From: Candidatus Aegiribacteria sp.
Lineage (GTDB): Bacteria > Fermentibacterota > Fermentibacteria > Fermentibacterales > JCC-6
DNA: 32,740 nt
Assembly: GCA_013138965.1 (NCBI GenBank)
Contig: WTBT01000020.1
Location: 1-32,740 of the forward strand
Reading direction: 5' to 3'
How positions within the stretch are numbered: the first letter of the stretch is position 1; every line of letters starts with the position of its first letter. Under the pieces are notes generated by a model. It was not told where the DNA came from and made no database searches. It worked only from the letters and a program-made list of their open reading frames with translations. Below are positions 7,784 through 16,369 of the stretch, piece after piece. Both the position numbers and the translations under genes were made by a program.

Positions 7784-9046
7784 ATGAAGATCGGCATCAT
7801 CGCATGGGGCAGTGAAGGGGACATACGACCCTTCATCGCTCTGGCTACTGAACTTTCGAAGCGAGGTCACCAGGTGGATATGGTTGCCTCGTCCATAGAC
7901 TACAGAGATTTCTCAGGGATGATCGAGGGGTCTGGTGTGAGATTCTCAGAGACCACACCAATTCACATCGACCGGGACATACTTGAGAAGATGAGCAGCA
8001 TGGCCATCCAGGACCGGAATCCAATGAACCATTTCAAATTTCTGCTGGAATATCTGTTCGATCCCCTTGAGGATGAGCTTATGGAGGAAAGTAGAAGGCT
8101 CTGCAGTGAGTGCGACATAGTGGTGAAACATCTGCTGGTGCACCCACTTGCAGTTATGGCTGAGAGCACGGGCACCCCGCTTGTGGATGTTACTCCGACT
8201 GCAGCAGCCCTTCCATCACCGGATATCCAATTAATCGGAATGCCATGGACAGGGAGGTTCCTGAACTCACTGATGTGGAAAGCAGCCTCTAAGGTCATGT
8301 CGCGAATGCTGCGGGAGCGAGTGAACAACCTGAGGAGCTGTGTGGGGCTTGGCCCTCTGCACAATGTGCATCGCTGGCTGCTTGAGATGAGCGATCTAAC
8401 CCTTATTGGCTGCAGCAGAACTCTACTTCCCGACAGGATCGAGTGGAAGGGAAACGTTCACGTCTGCGGTAGTCTTGACCTGGATGACGAAAGCAGGGAA
8501 ATTTCCCCGGAACTTTCGGAGTTCCTGTCTTCTGGATCACCTCCCGTTTATGCGACTTTCGGAAGTATGATGTACTTCGAACCTGAAGTGGATTGGCTGA
8601 TGGATACGACAGCTGCTGCGATCCTCGATGCCGGGCAGCGCGGCATACTCCAATGCGACAGAGATGACCTTACCTGGTCATCAGGCAATCAGGATATCCT
8701 TCTTGTCGGGAAGACTCCTCATCGGGATGTATTCCCGCATTGCAGAGCTGTCGTGCATCATGGCGGAGCGGGAACCACCCACACTGTTGTCGCCAGTGGT
8801 ATGCCTTCAGTTGTGGTGATGTACGGTGTGGATCAACTCTTCTGGGGTCCTCGGCTCTCGGATCTGGGTGTTGCTCCAAAGCCCCTGCTCAGGAGGAAAC
8901 TGAAACGCAGCCATCTGTCCGCGGCAATCACTGAAGCCTGCGGATCCTCACTCATGAGATCCCGGGCTGAAGAGCTTGCATCGATCATGGAGACGGAAGA
9001 CGGCGTCCGTACTGCTGCAGAACTGATCGAGAGCGTAGTATTCTGA
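7784..9046 (+). CDS. Glycosyltransferase, MGT/UDP-glucosyltransferase type (GT1/GT28-like)
   Basis: This 420-residue protein has the two-domain GT-B pattern. The N-terminal acceptor domain begins IGIIAWGSEGDIRPFIALATELSKRGHQV, the glycine-rich loop typical of MGT and sterol glucosyltransferases. The C-terminal nucleotide-sugar domain carries VYATFGSM and the box VVHHGGAGTTHTVVASGMP (His325-His326). It would transfer a sugar from an NDP-sugar to a lipid or small hydrophobic acceptor; the acceptor cannot be told from sequence. ATG 7784 is chosen over TTG 7754 because it starts directly at the first beta-strand. The ribosome site AAGG is about 10 nt upstream. Confidence 0.9.
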   Translation: MKIGIIAWGSEGDIRPFIALATELSKRGHQVDMVASSIDYRDFSGMIEGSGVRFSETTPIHIDRDILEKMSSMAIQDRNPMNHFKFLLEYLFDPLEDELMEESRRLCSECDIVVKHLLVHPLAVMAESTGTPLVDVTPTAAALPSPDIQLIGMPWTGRFLNSLMWKAASKVMSRMLRERVNNLRSCVGLGPLHNVHRWLLEMSDLTLIGCSRTLLPDRIEWKGNVHVCGSLDLDDESREISPELSEFLSSGSPPVYATFGSMMYFEPEVDWLMDTTAAAILDAGQRGILQCDRDDLTWSSGNQDILLVGKTPHRDVFPHCRAVVHHGGAGTTHTVVASGMPSVVVMYGVDQLFWGPRLSDLGVAPKPLLRRKLKRSHLSAAITEACGSSLMRSRAEELASIMETEDGVRTAAELIESVVF

Positions 9047-9148
9047 ACGGACAATCAGAGTTGAAACCGATTTGACTACTTTTCAGTCATGGGGAATGAA
9101 AATGTTTAAATGTCAGTCCCGGCCCCGGGATTCATAGTTGCCTGCGAA

Positions 9149-9448
9149 TCATACGAAATACTCATAAGGTTTCATTCGGAGGGCTTTTCCAATCGGTAAG
9201 CCATCTCCACCGGCATTCCAGTAGTAAAGTTCGTGTTCTCCGGAAGAGATTGTTTCTCTGTATAAGTGGTCCCCGATAGATGCTTCAGCAAGCCTGCCTT
9301 TGTAAGCTGGATTCTCTTTCAAATACTTTTGATCATATCCTTGAACAGCACTGATCAGCGCTGTATTCAGCGGCAGCACCTTTAACCTTATTGCGAATCC
9401 AGGATGTCCCTGCCTACTACCTTTACACAAGCAGCCGCAAAGGTCCAC
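9149..9448 (-). pseudogene. C-terminal remnant of a DUF4143 (AAA-14 type) ATPase
   Basis: The 99-residue minus-strand frame contains KVLPLNTALISAV, then AYKGRLAEASIGDHLYRE, then HELYYWNAGGDG. This follows the order in DUF4143-domain ATPases, where an NTAL strand precedes a GRLVESAVGAHL-type helix and an LYYWR strand. The Walker ATPase half is absent, and after YYW the normal EVDFV nuclease-like end is degraded. No ribosome site precedes the GTG start. I take it as a decayed fragment of a toxin-antitoxin-like or defence-associated ATPase. Confidence 0.5.
9374..9390 (+). repeat. 17-bp direct repeat, left copy, upstream of the Fic gene
   Basis: CAGCACCTTTAACCTTA is identical to 11321-11337, and the preceding 12-13 bases are also similar. 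The two copies bracket the Fic gene. This copy lies inside the DUF4143 remnant. Confidence 0.6.
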
Positions 9449-9667
9449 GATAGTTTTGTAATAGAAAAATGTGATAAGGTGAGATTTCTAATGATATTCT
9501 TGTTTCTGTAACGAATTTTCTATTTCCTTCTCTGATTCTAACTAAAAGGGTGAAGTAATCGATAACTATGCGGAACCATAATATCTAACTATATTATTTG
9601 TGAAAGCTTAAAATGTAATAGGAAAAATGAACTTCTAACAGTTTTATGACTGAGTGAGGCATTCGAA
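9449..9667. other. AT-rich intergenic region upstream of Fic gene
   Basis: The region between the DUF4143 remnant and the Fic start is strongly AT-rich with several TATAAT-like stretches around 9580-9615, so the Fic promoter is probably here. I cannot single out one promoter. GAGG at 9655-9658 is the ribosome-binding site for ATG 9668. Confidence 0.35.
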
Positions 9668-11188
9668 ATGAAAAAAGTGAGAGCTGCAGGATACGAGTAT
9701 TTCATCGAGAAGTATCAGCTAAGAGTAATACCGCACTGGCACACATCTTCAGTTAGTTCCGTTGGAACATCAAAAGCCACTGTTATGAAAGACGGGCTGG
9801 AGAGAACAACCTTTCCCCCTGTTCGCTGGCCGGGGGACACTATCGGAGATCATCTTGAGTTCGCACTGAAGTATGACGGCATCAATCTGGGAATACTGTC
9901 GGCAGTGTTTTCCGTTGTGAGTGCATCCGAGATTGCAGCGTGGATAGAGTCAAAACCAACAGGAAAATACACTCGCAGAATCTGGTTTCTGTATGAATTT
10001 CTTACCGGCCAGACTTTACCAGTGAATGATGTTACTCAAGGGAACTACATCGTGCTTCTTGAGTCAGATGAATACTATGCAGCTGACCCAGGCATAAGAG
10101 TCAAGCGGCAACGTGTGGTGAACAATCTGTTGGGCAACAGGGAATTCTGCCCAGTTATCAGAAGAACAGAAAAACTGTTATCCATGGAGGAGATCAATAT
10201 TCATCAGCAATGTGATGAGCTTTTGAAGTCCTACCCCCCTGAACTCATCCGGCGCGCACTTTGTTACCTGTACAGCAAGGAAACAAAATCCTCTTTTGAG
10301 ATTGAACATCTGAAACCAAGTGCATCCAGAGTTGAGCGATTTATCGCTTCTCTTGAAATGGCAACAAAGAGGGACTTCTGCAACAAAGAGGATCTGATCG
10401 GATTGCAGAATAGAATTGTGGATGAGCGGTTCAAGGATTCGGATTACAGAAAGAATCAGAACTACATCGGTGAAATGATATCCTTCAGGGATCAGAGAAT
10501 TCATTTTGTGTGCCCTAAACCTGAAGATGTTGAATCGCTTATGGCTGGTTTACTGGTTTCACATGCGAACATGTTGGAAAATGCACCCTTGTTGTCTGCA
10601 GTTATACATGCCGCAATAGTAGCTTTCGGGTTTGTATACATACACCCGTTTGAGGACGGGAATGGTAGAATCCACCGCTTTCTAATTCACAACATACTGT
10701 TTCTCAAGAATGCAGTTCCAGATGGCTTGATGTTCCCTGTTTCAGCAGCAGTGTTGAAGAAACCTGATCTGTATGATTACGCACTTGAAGCATTTTCCAG
10801 ACCTTTACTGCCCTTGCTGAAATTCGATCTGGATGATTTGGGGCAAATGACCGTCAGTGGAGAGACGGGTAATTTCTACCGATACATAGATATGACGGTA
10901 CAGGCTGAGGTACTCTTTGAGTTTGTCAAGATGACTGTTGACCATGAACTTGCAATGGAACTGGATTTCCTGATGGATTACGATAGAGCCAGAAAGGCAA
11001 TACAGGAAGTGATCGATATGCCGGACCAGAAGCTTGATCTGCTTATCAAGCTCTGTCTTCAGAACAATGGCAGGCTATCTGCAGATAAGAGGAGAACTCA
11101 CTTTGCTTTCCTCAAGAACGATGAGCTGGAGGTAATCGAGGAGATTGTGCAAAACGAGTTGTCCGGCAAGCGGTCGTTGATCGAATGA
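9668..11188 (+). CDS. Fic-domain protein (probable AMPylase/NMP-transferase)
   Basis: This 506-residue protein has the full Fic motif HPFEDGNGRIHR with catalytic His326, so it is predicted to transfer a nucleotide monophosphate to a hydroxyl side chain of a target protein. Upstream, ETKSSFEIEH (Ser208 to Glu213) matches the (S/T)xxxE autoinhibitory helix pattern that blocks ATP gamma-phosphate in Fic proteins, so activity is probably self-restrained. The N-terminal 190 residues (WFLYEFLTG, GNYIVLLESDEYY, NREFCPVIRRTEKL) match the extra domain seen in one Fic subfamily. The C-terminal 120 residues are helical. AT-rich DNA and remnants of other accessory genes flank it. A small ORF follows 28 nt later. 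Confidence 0.93.
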   Translation: MKKVRAAGYEYFIEKYQLRVIPHWHTSSVSSVGTSKATVMKDGLERTTFPPVRWPGDTIGDHLEFALKYDGINLGILSAVFSVVSASEIAAWIESKPTGKYTRRIWFLYEFLTGQTLPVNDVTQGNYIVLLESDEYYAADPGIRVKRQRVVNNLLGNREFCPVIRRTEKLLSMEEINIHQQCDELLKSYPPELIRRALCYLYSKETKSSFEIEHLKPSASRVERFIASLEMATKRDFCNKEDLIGLQNRIVDERFKDSDYRKNQNYIGEMISFRDQRIHFVCPKPEDVESLMAGLLVSHANMLENAPLLSAVIHAAIVAFGFVYIHPFEDGNGRIHRFLIHNILFLKNAVPDGLMFPVSAAVLKKPDLYDYALEAFSRPLLPLLKFDLDDLGQMTVSGETGNFYRYIDMTVQAEVLFEFVKMTVDHELAMELDFLMDYDRARKAIQEVIDMPDQKLDLLIKLCLQNNGRLSADKRRTHFAFLKNDELEVIEEIVQNELSGKRSLIE

Positions 11189-11216
11189 ATCCCAGTTCAT
11201 AAAAGAGGAGCATCTC

Positions 11217-11369
11217 ATGCAATATCTCAATTATGCTCAGCAAGTTAAACTCAGGGAAGTTCAGCGCCTGAAATGGTGGCTTACAGTCGATTTTTTCAGA
11301 GAATCACTGAATTCTTCGCACAGCACCTTTAACCTTACCCGGTGGTACAGACCAATAGGAAAGATCTGA
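11217..11369 (+). CDS. Small ORF (50 residues) downstream of Fic
   Basis: ATG 11217 is preceded by GAGGAG at 11205-11210 with 6-nt spacing, a strong ribosome-binding site, and the frame runs to TGA 11367-11369. The peptide is basic and Trp/Phe-rich (KLREVQRLKWWLTVDFFRES at its centre). There is no signal peptide and no recognisable family. It lies 28 nt after the Fic gene, so it could be cotranscribed. It may be a real small partner protein, a fragment of a larger gene, or chance. Confidence 0.4.
   Translation: MQYLNYAQQVKLREVQRLKWWLTVDFFRESLNSSHSTFNLTRWYRPIGKI
11321..11337 (+). repeat. 17-bp direct repeat, right copy, downstream of the Fic gene
   Basis: This copy is identical to 9374-9390. 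It lies within the 3' half of the 50-residue small ORF, where it encodes part of SHSTFNLT. Confidence 0.6.
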
Positions 11370-11399
11370 AATAGTATATTCCACTCTGAATGGAGGAAT

Positions 11400-11654
11400 A
11401 TGCCGGAAGATAAGAAAATGCTGGTTTCACTCGACAGAATCGAGGAGGGAATTGCCGTTCTGGTAACACCTGACGGCCATATGTGGCTCCTGCCTGAGGA
11501 GTATCTGCCGGGGGAATCCAGGGAGGGTGATGTTCTCGATGTTATTCTGAGGAGGAATCCAGGGGAGACGGAGAAGCTTGCGGGGAGGGTTCATGATCTT
11601 CAGCAGCGGCTTCTTGACCGGGCCAGGGAACGGGATGAAAATCCTGGTCAGTAA
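11400..11654 (+). CDS. DUF3006 domain protein
   Basis: This 84-residue protein reads SLDRIEEGIAVLVTPDG, then LPEEYLPGESREGDVLDV, then a charged helix. That is the pattern of DUF3006 proteins: a small beta-barrel-like domain starting with a DRIEEGxAVL strand and containing an LPxGxxEGDVL turn. The function is unknown. The GGAGGA site (11392-11397) is only 2 nt from ATG 11400, which is tight; ATG 11418 is a possible alternative start. It stands 36 nt before rsmI and begins the long plus-strand housekeeping block. Confidence 0.8.
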   Translation: MPEDKKMLVSLDRIEEGIAVLVTPDGHMWLLPEEYLPGESREGDVLDVILRRNPGETEKLAGRVHDLQQRLLDRARERDENPGQ

Positions 11655-11690
11655 TCGGGAGACGCCTCGGTATGGAATTGATATGTTAAC

Positions 11691-12386
11691 ATGAAACATG
11701 CCGAAGGAAGGCTCGTTCTGGTTGGAACGCCCATAGGGAACCTTTCCGATATGTCGGTAAGGGCAAAGGAAGCGATAGAGAACGCTTCGGTAGTAATGGC
11801 CGAGGATACCAGGCGTACTGCAAGATTCGTGAATGATAGAAAGAAACTTTACAGTTACCACGACCATAACGTAGCCGGCAGGATACCGCAGATAGAGGAA
11901 TTCCTGGGAGCCGGCGCGGTTGTTGCCCTGGTCTCGGATGCCGGCATGCCCGGTATTTCGGACCCTGCTTATAAGGCAGTAAGTGCTGCCATAAGAGGAG
12001 GGTATAGCGTAGAAGTCATTCCGGGGCCGTCAGCCGTGATAACCGCCATGGTGGCTTCAGGTCTTCCCGTTGCCAGGTTCTCCTTTGAGGGATTTCTTCC
12101 GAGAAAGAAGGGGGCCAGGACACATCGGATTGAGGAGATGTCCACGTACACCGGATCGATTGTATATTATATAGGTCCCCATCATCTCCTGAAGTATCTG
12201 GAAGAGATGAGAGGTATCTTCGGCAATCGTCCCGTGTGTGTTGCCAGAGAAATGACCAAGATACATGAGGAATATGTGCGGGGAAGCATTGCGGATGTTG
12301 CTGAATATTTTGTTAGCAGAAAAATCCGCGGTGAGATAACTCTAGTTGTAGGCGGAGCTGCACTGGCATTGGATTTCTTTAATTGA
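11691..12386 (+). CDS. rsmI: 16S rRNA (cytidine-1402-2'-O)-methyltransferase RsmI
   Basis: The 231-residue protein carries the tetrapyrrole-methylase-fold signatures of RsmI: LVGTPIGNLSDMS at the N terminus, AEDTRRTARF, the YHDHN motif, LVSDAGMPGISDP and VIPGPSAVITAMVASGLP. RsmI 2'-O-methylates C1402 in the decoding centre of 16S rRNA using SAM. At 231 residues it lacks the roughly 50-residue C-terminal extension found in E. coli RsmI, as do many homologues. The ribosome site before ATG 11691 is weak. It lies between the DUF3006 gene and the CDP-alcohol transferase gene. Confidence 0.95.
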   Translation: MKHAEGRLVLVGTPIGNLSDMSVRAKEAIENASVVMAEDTRRTARFVNDRKKLYSYHDHNVAGRIPQIEEFLGAGAVVALVSDAGMPGISDPAYKAVSAAIRGGYSVEVIPGPSAVITAMVASGLPVARFSFEGFLPRKKGARTHRIEEMSTYTGSIVYYIGPHHLLKYLEEMRGIFGNRPVCVAREMTKIHEEYVRGSIADVAEYFVSRKIRGEITLVVGGAALALDFFN

Positions 12387-12450
12387 CGATGACTTTTGCT
12401 GTTTCTATTTTACATTGCTTTACGGAACAAATCCAGGAGGTCTGTTTAAC

Positions 12451-13059
12451 CTGGAGAATTTAAAGAACGCTGGCAGAAAACTTCTGCATCCCCTTGTCGG
12501 TCTGTTGGCAGCGATTGGCATGGGACCCTTTTCGATAACCATCCTCGGGCTTCTTATGACGGCCGTTTCAGCATGGTTCATATGGGATGGTGAGTTCATT
12601 GCGGGAGTTGTATTTTTTATTGTCGGCAGTATTCTGGACGCTGTCGATGGTGCGCTTGCGCGGAAGAAGAATACGGTAAGCAAAGCTGGCGCGGTTTTTG
12701 ATTCCTGCTGTGACCGCATCGGTGAGGTTCTTGTTTTCGGAGCTATCCTTGCGGGAAAAGCCGGAGAAGCTCACCATGTTATGGTTTACCTTGTACCGGC
12801 CGCAATAGGAGGTTCGTACATGGTCAGCTACATCAGGGCCAGAGCTGAAGGTGTTAAACTTTCCTGTTCCGTGGGGGTGTTCACCCGGACAGAAAGGCTT
12901 GTACTGCTCATGGCCGGCCTTCTGGCCGCAGGATTGTGGGATACACAGGCACTTGTAATTACGCTGATCGTTCTTTCTGCGGGAACATGGTTTACTGCGG
13001 GGCAGCGGTTTGCAAAAGTATTCAGGGACGGCAGGGGGATTTCACTGGATAAGGAATAA
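12451..13059 (+). CDS. CDP-alcohol phosphatidyltransferase, probable phosphatidylinositol-phosphate-type synthase
   Basis: The integral membrane protein has the complete CDP-alcohol motif D63-x2-D66-G-x2-A-R-x8-G-x3-D84-x3-D88, and about six hydrophobic segments. It would join a CDP-linked lipid to an alcohol. Because the next gene makes inositol-1-phosphate, and the GVFTRTERLVLL segment resembles inositol-phosphate-using members, I infer inositol phosphate as the acceptor. The open frame extends to TTG 12415, which has no ribosome site. A perfect AGGAGG (12435-12440) instead points 10 nt ahead to CTG 12451, giving MENLKNAGRKLLHP, which matches the usual start of this family. Confidence 0.85.
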   Translation: MENLKNAGRKLLHPLVGLLAAIGMGPFSITILGLLMTAVSAWFIWDGEFIAGVVFFIVGSILDAVDGALARKKNTVSKAGAVFDSCCDRIGEVLVFGAILAGKAGEAHHVMVYLVPAAIGGSYMVSYIRARAEGVKLSCSVGVFTRTERLVLLMAGLLAAGLWDTQALVITLIVLSAGTWFTAGQRFAKVFRDGRGISLDKE

Positions 13060-13111
13060 AATCTCGATCAGCCGTTTAGTTATTAGTTCTATCCGTTCAG
13101 GGAGGCTATGA

Positions 13112-14224
13112 ATGTCAAAAAAAGTGAGAGTCGCGATCATCGGCGTGGGAAACTGTGCCAGCAGTCTTGTTCAGGGTGTGGAGTTCTACAGGAACGCGTC
13201 GGAGAACGAGAAAGTTCCCGGACTCATGCATGTGAATCTTGGGGGATATCACATCAATGATGTGGAATTTTCAGCTGCTTTCGACATCAATATTACAAAG
13301 GTTGGAAAAGATCTCAGTGAAGCCATCCTTGCCGATCCGAACTGCACAGTCAAACTCTGTGACGTACCGAAACTCGGAGTCAAAGTACACAGGGGCATGA
13401 CACATGACGGCCTTGGAAAATACCTCAAGGAAGTCATTAAGAAGGCCCCCGGGCCAACATCCGATATAGTCGGAATCCTGAAAGAGGCAAAAACCGACGT
13501 GGTGGTCAGCTATCTGCCTGTTGGGAGTGAAGAGGCAACGAAGTGGTATGTGGAACAGATACTTGATGCAGGTTGCGCATTTGTGAACGCAATACCGGTA
13601 TTCATCGCGCGTGAACCATACTGGCAGAAGAGATTCCGTGACCGTGGGCTTCCAGTTTTCGGCGATGATATTAAGAGCCAGGTAGGCGCAACAATACTTC
13701 ACAGGGTAATGACCCGTCTGTACGAAGACAGGGGCGTAAGACTTGACCGAACCTACCAGCTGAATGTCGGCGGGAATACCGATTTCCTTAACATGCTCGA
13801 ACGGGAAAGACTTGAGAGCAAGAAGATATCCAAAACCAATGCTGTAACCTCCCAGCTTCCCGGTGGTCTTGATCCCAGAAACGTTCACATCGGTCCCAGC
13901 GATTACATCGAATGGCTGGATGACAGGAAATGGTGTTACATCCGCATGGAAGGCACCAGCTTCGGAGATGTCCCGCTTACTATTGAAGCCAAGCTGGAAG
14001 TGATTGACAGCCCTAATTCCGCAGGAGTGATAATCGATGCGGTAAGGTGTGCGAAACTTGCCCTGGATAACGGCCTGTCCGGAGCCATTGAAGCCCCCTC
14101 ATCCTACTTCTTCAAATCACCTCCTGTTCAGTATTACGATGATCAGTGCAGGAGGATGACAGAGGAGTATATTGAACAGTATCACCAGGCGAAGCCGGTT
14201 TCCGAAAAGAAGCCAAAGAAATAG
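13112..14224 (+). CDS. ino1: Inositol-3-phosphate synthase
   Basis: This 370-residue protein has an N-terminal Rossmann motif [16 protein letters not shown] for NAD. It also has the family segments [48 protein letters not shown] and [12 protein letters not shown], followed by [10 protein letters not shown]. It is the short prokaryotic type of myo-inositol-1-phosphate synthase, which cyclises glucose-6-phosphate to L-myo-inositol-1-phosphate through an NAD-dependent oxidation, aldol and reduction cycle. GGAGG (13101-13105) is 6 nt before ATG 13112. It sits directly after the CDP-alcohol transferase, supporting an inositol phospholipid pathway. The C terminus ends in a Lys-rich tail. Confidence 0.95.
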   Translation: MSKKVRVAIIGVGNCASSLVQGVEFYRNASENEKVPGLMHVNLGGYHINDVEFSAAFDINITKVGKDLSEAILADPNCTVKLCDVPKLGVKVHRGMTHDGLGKYLKEVIKKAPGPTSDIVGILKEAKTDVVVSYLPVGSEEATKWYVEQILDAGCAFVNAIPVFIAREPYWQKRFRDRGLPVFGDDIKSQVGATILHRVMTRLYEDRGVRLDRTYQLNVGGNTDFLNMLERERLESKKISKTNAVTSQLPGGLDPRNVHIGPSDYIEWLDDRKWCYIRMEGTSFGDVPLTIEAKLEVIDSPNSAGVIIDAVRCAKLALDNGLSGAIEAPSSYFFKSPPVQYYDDQCRRMTEEYIEQYHQAKPVSEKKPKK

Positions 14225-14227
14225 ATC

Positions 14228-14890
14228 TTGAAGGATATTAGTGCCGGCTTCCGTGGCAGCTTCATTACTTTTGAGGGAGTTGAGGGAGCCGGGAAATCCA
14301 CCCGCTGTCGTGAACTCATAAGCAGTCTTGAACGAAGCGGGATTTCAGTTCTTCATACGCGGGAGCCTGGTGGCCCTCCGGCCTCTGAGAGGATCCGTTC
14401 ACTGCTTCTGGACCCGGAACTCTCCATTTCTCCTCTTACCGAACTGATGCTGTACCTCGCGTCGAGGGCGTCAAATGTGAATCTTGTTATCAGGCCTGCG
14501 CTTGAGTCGGGCACTAATGTGATTTGTGAGCGTTATTCCGACGCTACGTTTGCATATCAGATCGGGGGCCGCGGTCTTCCGGAGAAACCGGTAAGGGATG
14601 CTGACAGCCTTGCTACAGGTGGTCTTGTACCGGATCTGACGATTCTTCTTGATCTTGATCCTGAGGAAGGATTCGCGCGGCTGCAGAGACAGGGCAGGGA
14701 AAAGGATCGAATAGAACTTGAGGAAATCTCTTTCCACAGACGCGTAAGACACATGTATCTCGAACTGGCGAAGAAAGAGGCTAGATATTTTGTTGTTGAC
14801 GCCTCACGGGAAGCGGATATTCAGGATCGGCTTATTAAAGAAAGTGTTATGAGCATTATCTCAGACAAAAATAATGAGGGAGACAGATAG
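14228..14890 (+). CDS. tmk: Thymidylate kinase
   Basis: The 220-residue protein has the P-loop FEGVEGAGKST (Gly17 to Thr25), the substrate-binding TREPGGPP and the motif ICERYSDATFAYQ. Glu-Arg replaces the more usual Asp-Arg, as in some homologues. The lid and C-terminal region follow (DLDPEEGFARLQRQ). It phosphorylates dTMP to dTDP in the dTTP pathway. The start is TTG 14228, 3 nt after the ino1 stop, so translation is likely coupled; no good ribosome site is visible. The next gene starts immediately after its stop. Confidence 0.93.
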   Translation: MKDISAGFRGSFITFEGVEGAGKSTRCRELISSLERSGISVLHTREPGGPPASERIRSLLLDPELSISPLTELMLYLASRASNVNLVIRPALESGTNVICERYSDATFAYQIGGRGLPEKPVRDADSLATGGLVPDLTILLDLDPEEGFARLQRQGREKDRIELEEISFHRRVRHMYLELAKKEARYFVVDASREADIQDRLIKESVMSIISDKNNEGDR

Positions 14891-16369
14891 ATGAGAAAAT
14901 TCCTGCCAGGCTGGATTACTGTAGTGCTTGCCGCCGGGCTTCTGGTCGCCGGCGGATTGATTCTTCTTCCATCCGCCATCGCGTTCGACTCTGTTTCCAC
15001 GAATTCCTCCCTTGAACTGTTCATGGACGTGTTCTCAAGAACATCCGTAACCTATGTGGATTCCGTGGATTCTCAGGAACTCATAGAGGCTGCCCTGAGA
15101 GGAATGCTTGGGTCTCTTGATCCTAACAGTATTCTTCTCAATCCCGATGATTACGAGAATCTTCGGATACAGCTGTCGGGCTCCTTTGAGGGGGTCGGAA
15201 TAACCATAGGTATCAGGGACGAATGGCTGACGGTCATATCACCGGTTGAGGGTACTCCCGCATTCAGAGCCGGTATGAAGGCCGGGGATAAGATCGTTGA
15301 GATCAACGGGGTTTCGACGCTAGGTCTGACAACAACTGAGGCCGTCATCCAGATAAGAGGACCCCGGGGGAGTACGGTTGATCTTACCATTGTCCGGCCC
15401 GGGCTGCCGGATTCCCTCGATTTTGAAATAGAGCGGGATATTATTGATCTGCCCTCCGTTCCCGCTGAATTCATGATTGATGATGAGACTGGATACATAC
15501 GCCTTTCCAGGTTTGGTGAAGAGACCAGGAAGGAAGTCAGGAATGCTCTGCGGAACCTTGTTGAGGAGGGTGCTGAAAATCTGATACTCGATCTGAGGGG
15601 TAACGCAGGCGGGCTCTTCTCGGCAGCTGTGGATGTAGCCGATTTCTTTCTTCCATCCGGTACGCTGGTGGTTTCCACCAGGGGAAATGCTGTAGGTGAA
15701 GACAATTACTACACAACAAGCGGAATGAGTTTCAAAGGTGATCTTGTTATTCTGATCGACGGCGGAAGTGCCAGCTCATCGGAGATAGTCGCCGGCGCTC
15801 TGCAGGATAACAATGCAGCCACTCTCATCGGAAGCAGAACCTATGGAAAAGGATCGGTTCAGACCCTGATGGACCTTGGCGAGTTTCCTAACCTCGGGCA
15901 TTACGGTGTAAAGTTGACCACCGCAAGGTATTTTACTCCTGACGGAAGAAGCATTGACCGGACGCTGAACGATGATTTCCTGGGCGGCGGTGAAGATGAT
16001 ACCCTGGAAAACTGGGGGATCGCGCCTGATATTACGGTGGAAATACATGAAATATCCGGTTCGCTTCCCATCGAACTATATGCCGGATCAGTGTTTTTCA
16101 AATATGCCACTGAGTATGTGCTCGAGCATGAAATTGATGCTGGTTTCTGGCCTGACAGTGCGTGTGTCGCCGATTTCAGGAGTTATCTCAGTGAAGAGGG
16201 CTTCGAATGGGAGGATGGTGAATTCAGCGATAATCTGTTTTATATAGAACGGTCCCTTTTCACTGAAATCGTAGCAAGAACATGGGATCGGAAAATGTAC
16301 TATAGAATGATGACCCCTCACGATGAAACGGTTCAGAGAGCCCTGCAGTATTTCATGAACGGGGAGTAA
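14891..16369 (+). CDS. ctpA: C-terminal processing protease (S41 family, CtpA-like)
   Basis: This 492-residue protein has an N-terminal signal or anchor (GWITVVLAAGLLVAGGLILL), a helical region with LDPNSILLNPDDY, a PDZ domain (about 95-180; GVGITIGI, GTPAFRAGMKAGDKI) and an S41 catalytic core. The catalytic Ser295 lies in GGSASSSEIVAGALQD and Lys320 in YGKGSVQ, 25 residues later as expected for the Ser/Lys dyad; Glu298 is also kept. It trims C termini of periplasmic proteins. An extra C-terminal domain of about 110 residues follows, as in many longer family members. It is followed by a phosphohexomutase whose ATG overlaps its stop codon. Confidence 0.94.
   Translation: MRKFLPGWITVVLAAGLLVAGGLILLPSAIAFDSVSTNSSLELFMDVFSRTSVTYVDSVDSQELIEAALRGMLGSLDPNSILLNPDDYENLRIQLSGSFEGVGITIGIRDEWLTVISPVEGTPAFRAGMKAGDKIVEINGVSTLGLTTTEAVIQIRGPRGSTVDLTIVRPGLPDSLDFEIERDIIDLPSVPAEFMIDDETGYIRLSRFGEETRKEVRNALRNLVEEGAENLILDLRGNAGGLFSAAVDVADFFLPSGTLVVSTRGNAVGEDNYYTTSGMSFKGDLVILIDGGSASSSEIVAGALQDNNAATLIGSRTYGKGSVQTLMDLGEFPNLGHYGVKLTTARYFTPDGRSIDRTLNDDFLGGGEDDTLENWGIAPDITVEIHEISGSLPIELYAGSVFFKYATEYVLEHEIDAGFWPDSACVADFRSYLSEEGFEWEDGEFSDNLFYIERSLFTEIVARTWDRKMYYRMMTPHDETVQRALQYFMNGE

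Noticed and set aside
13271-13888. 205-codon minus-strand frame antisense to ino1
   Set aside because: The plus strand encodes well-conserved inositol-phosphate synthase motifs throughout.
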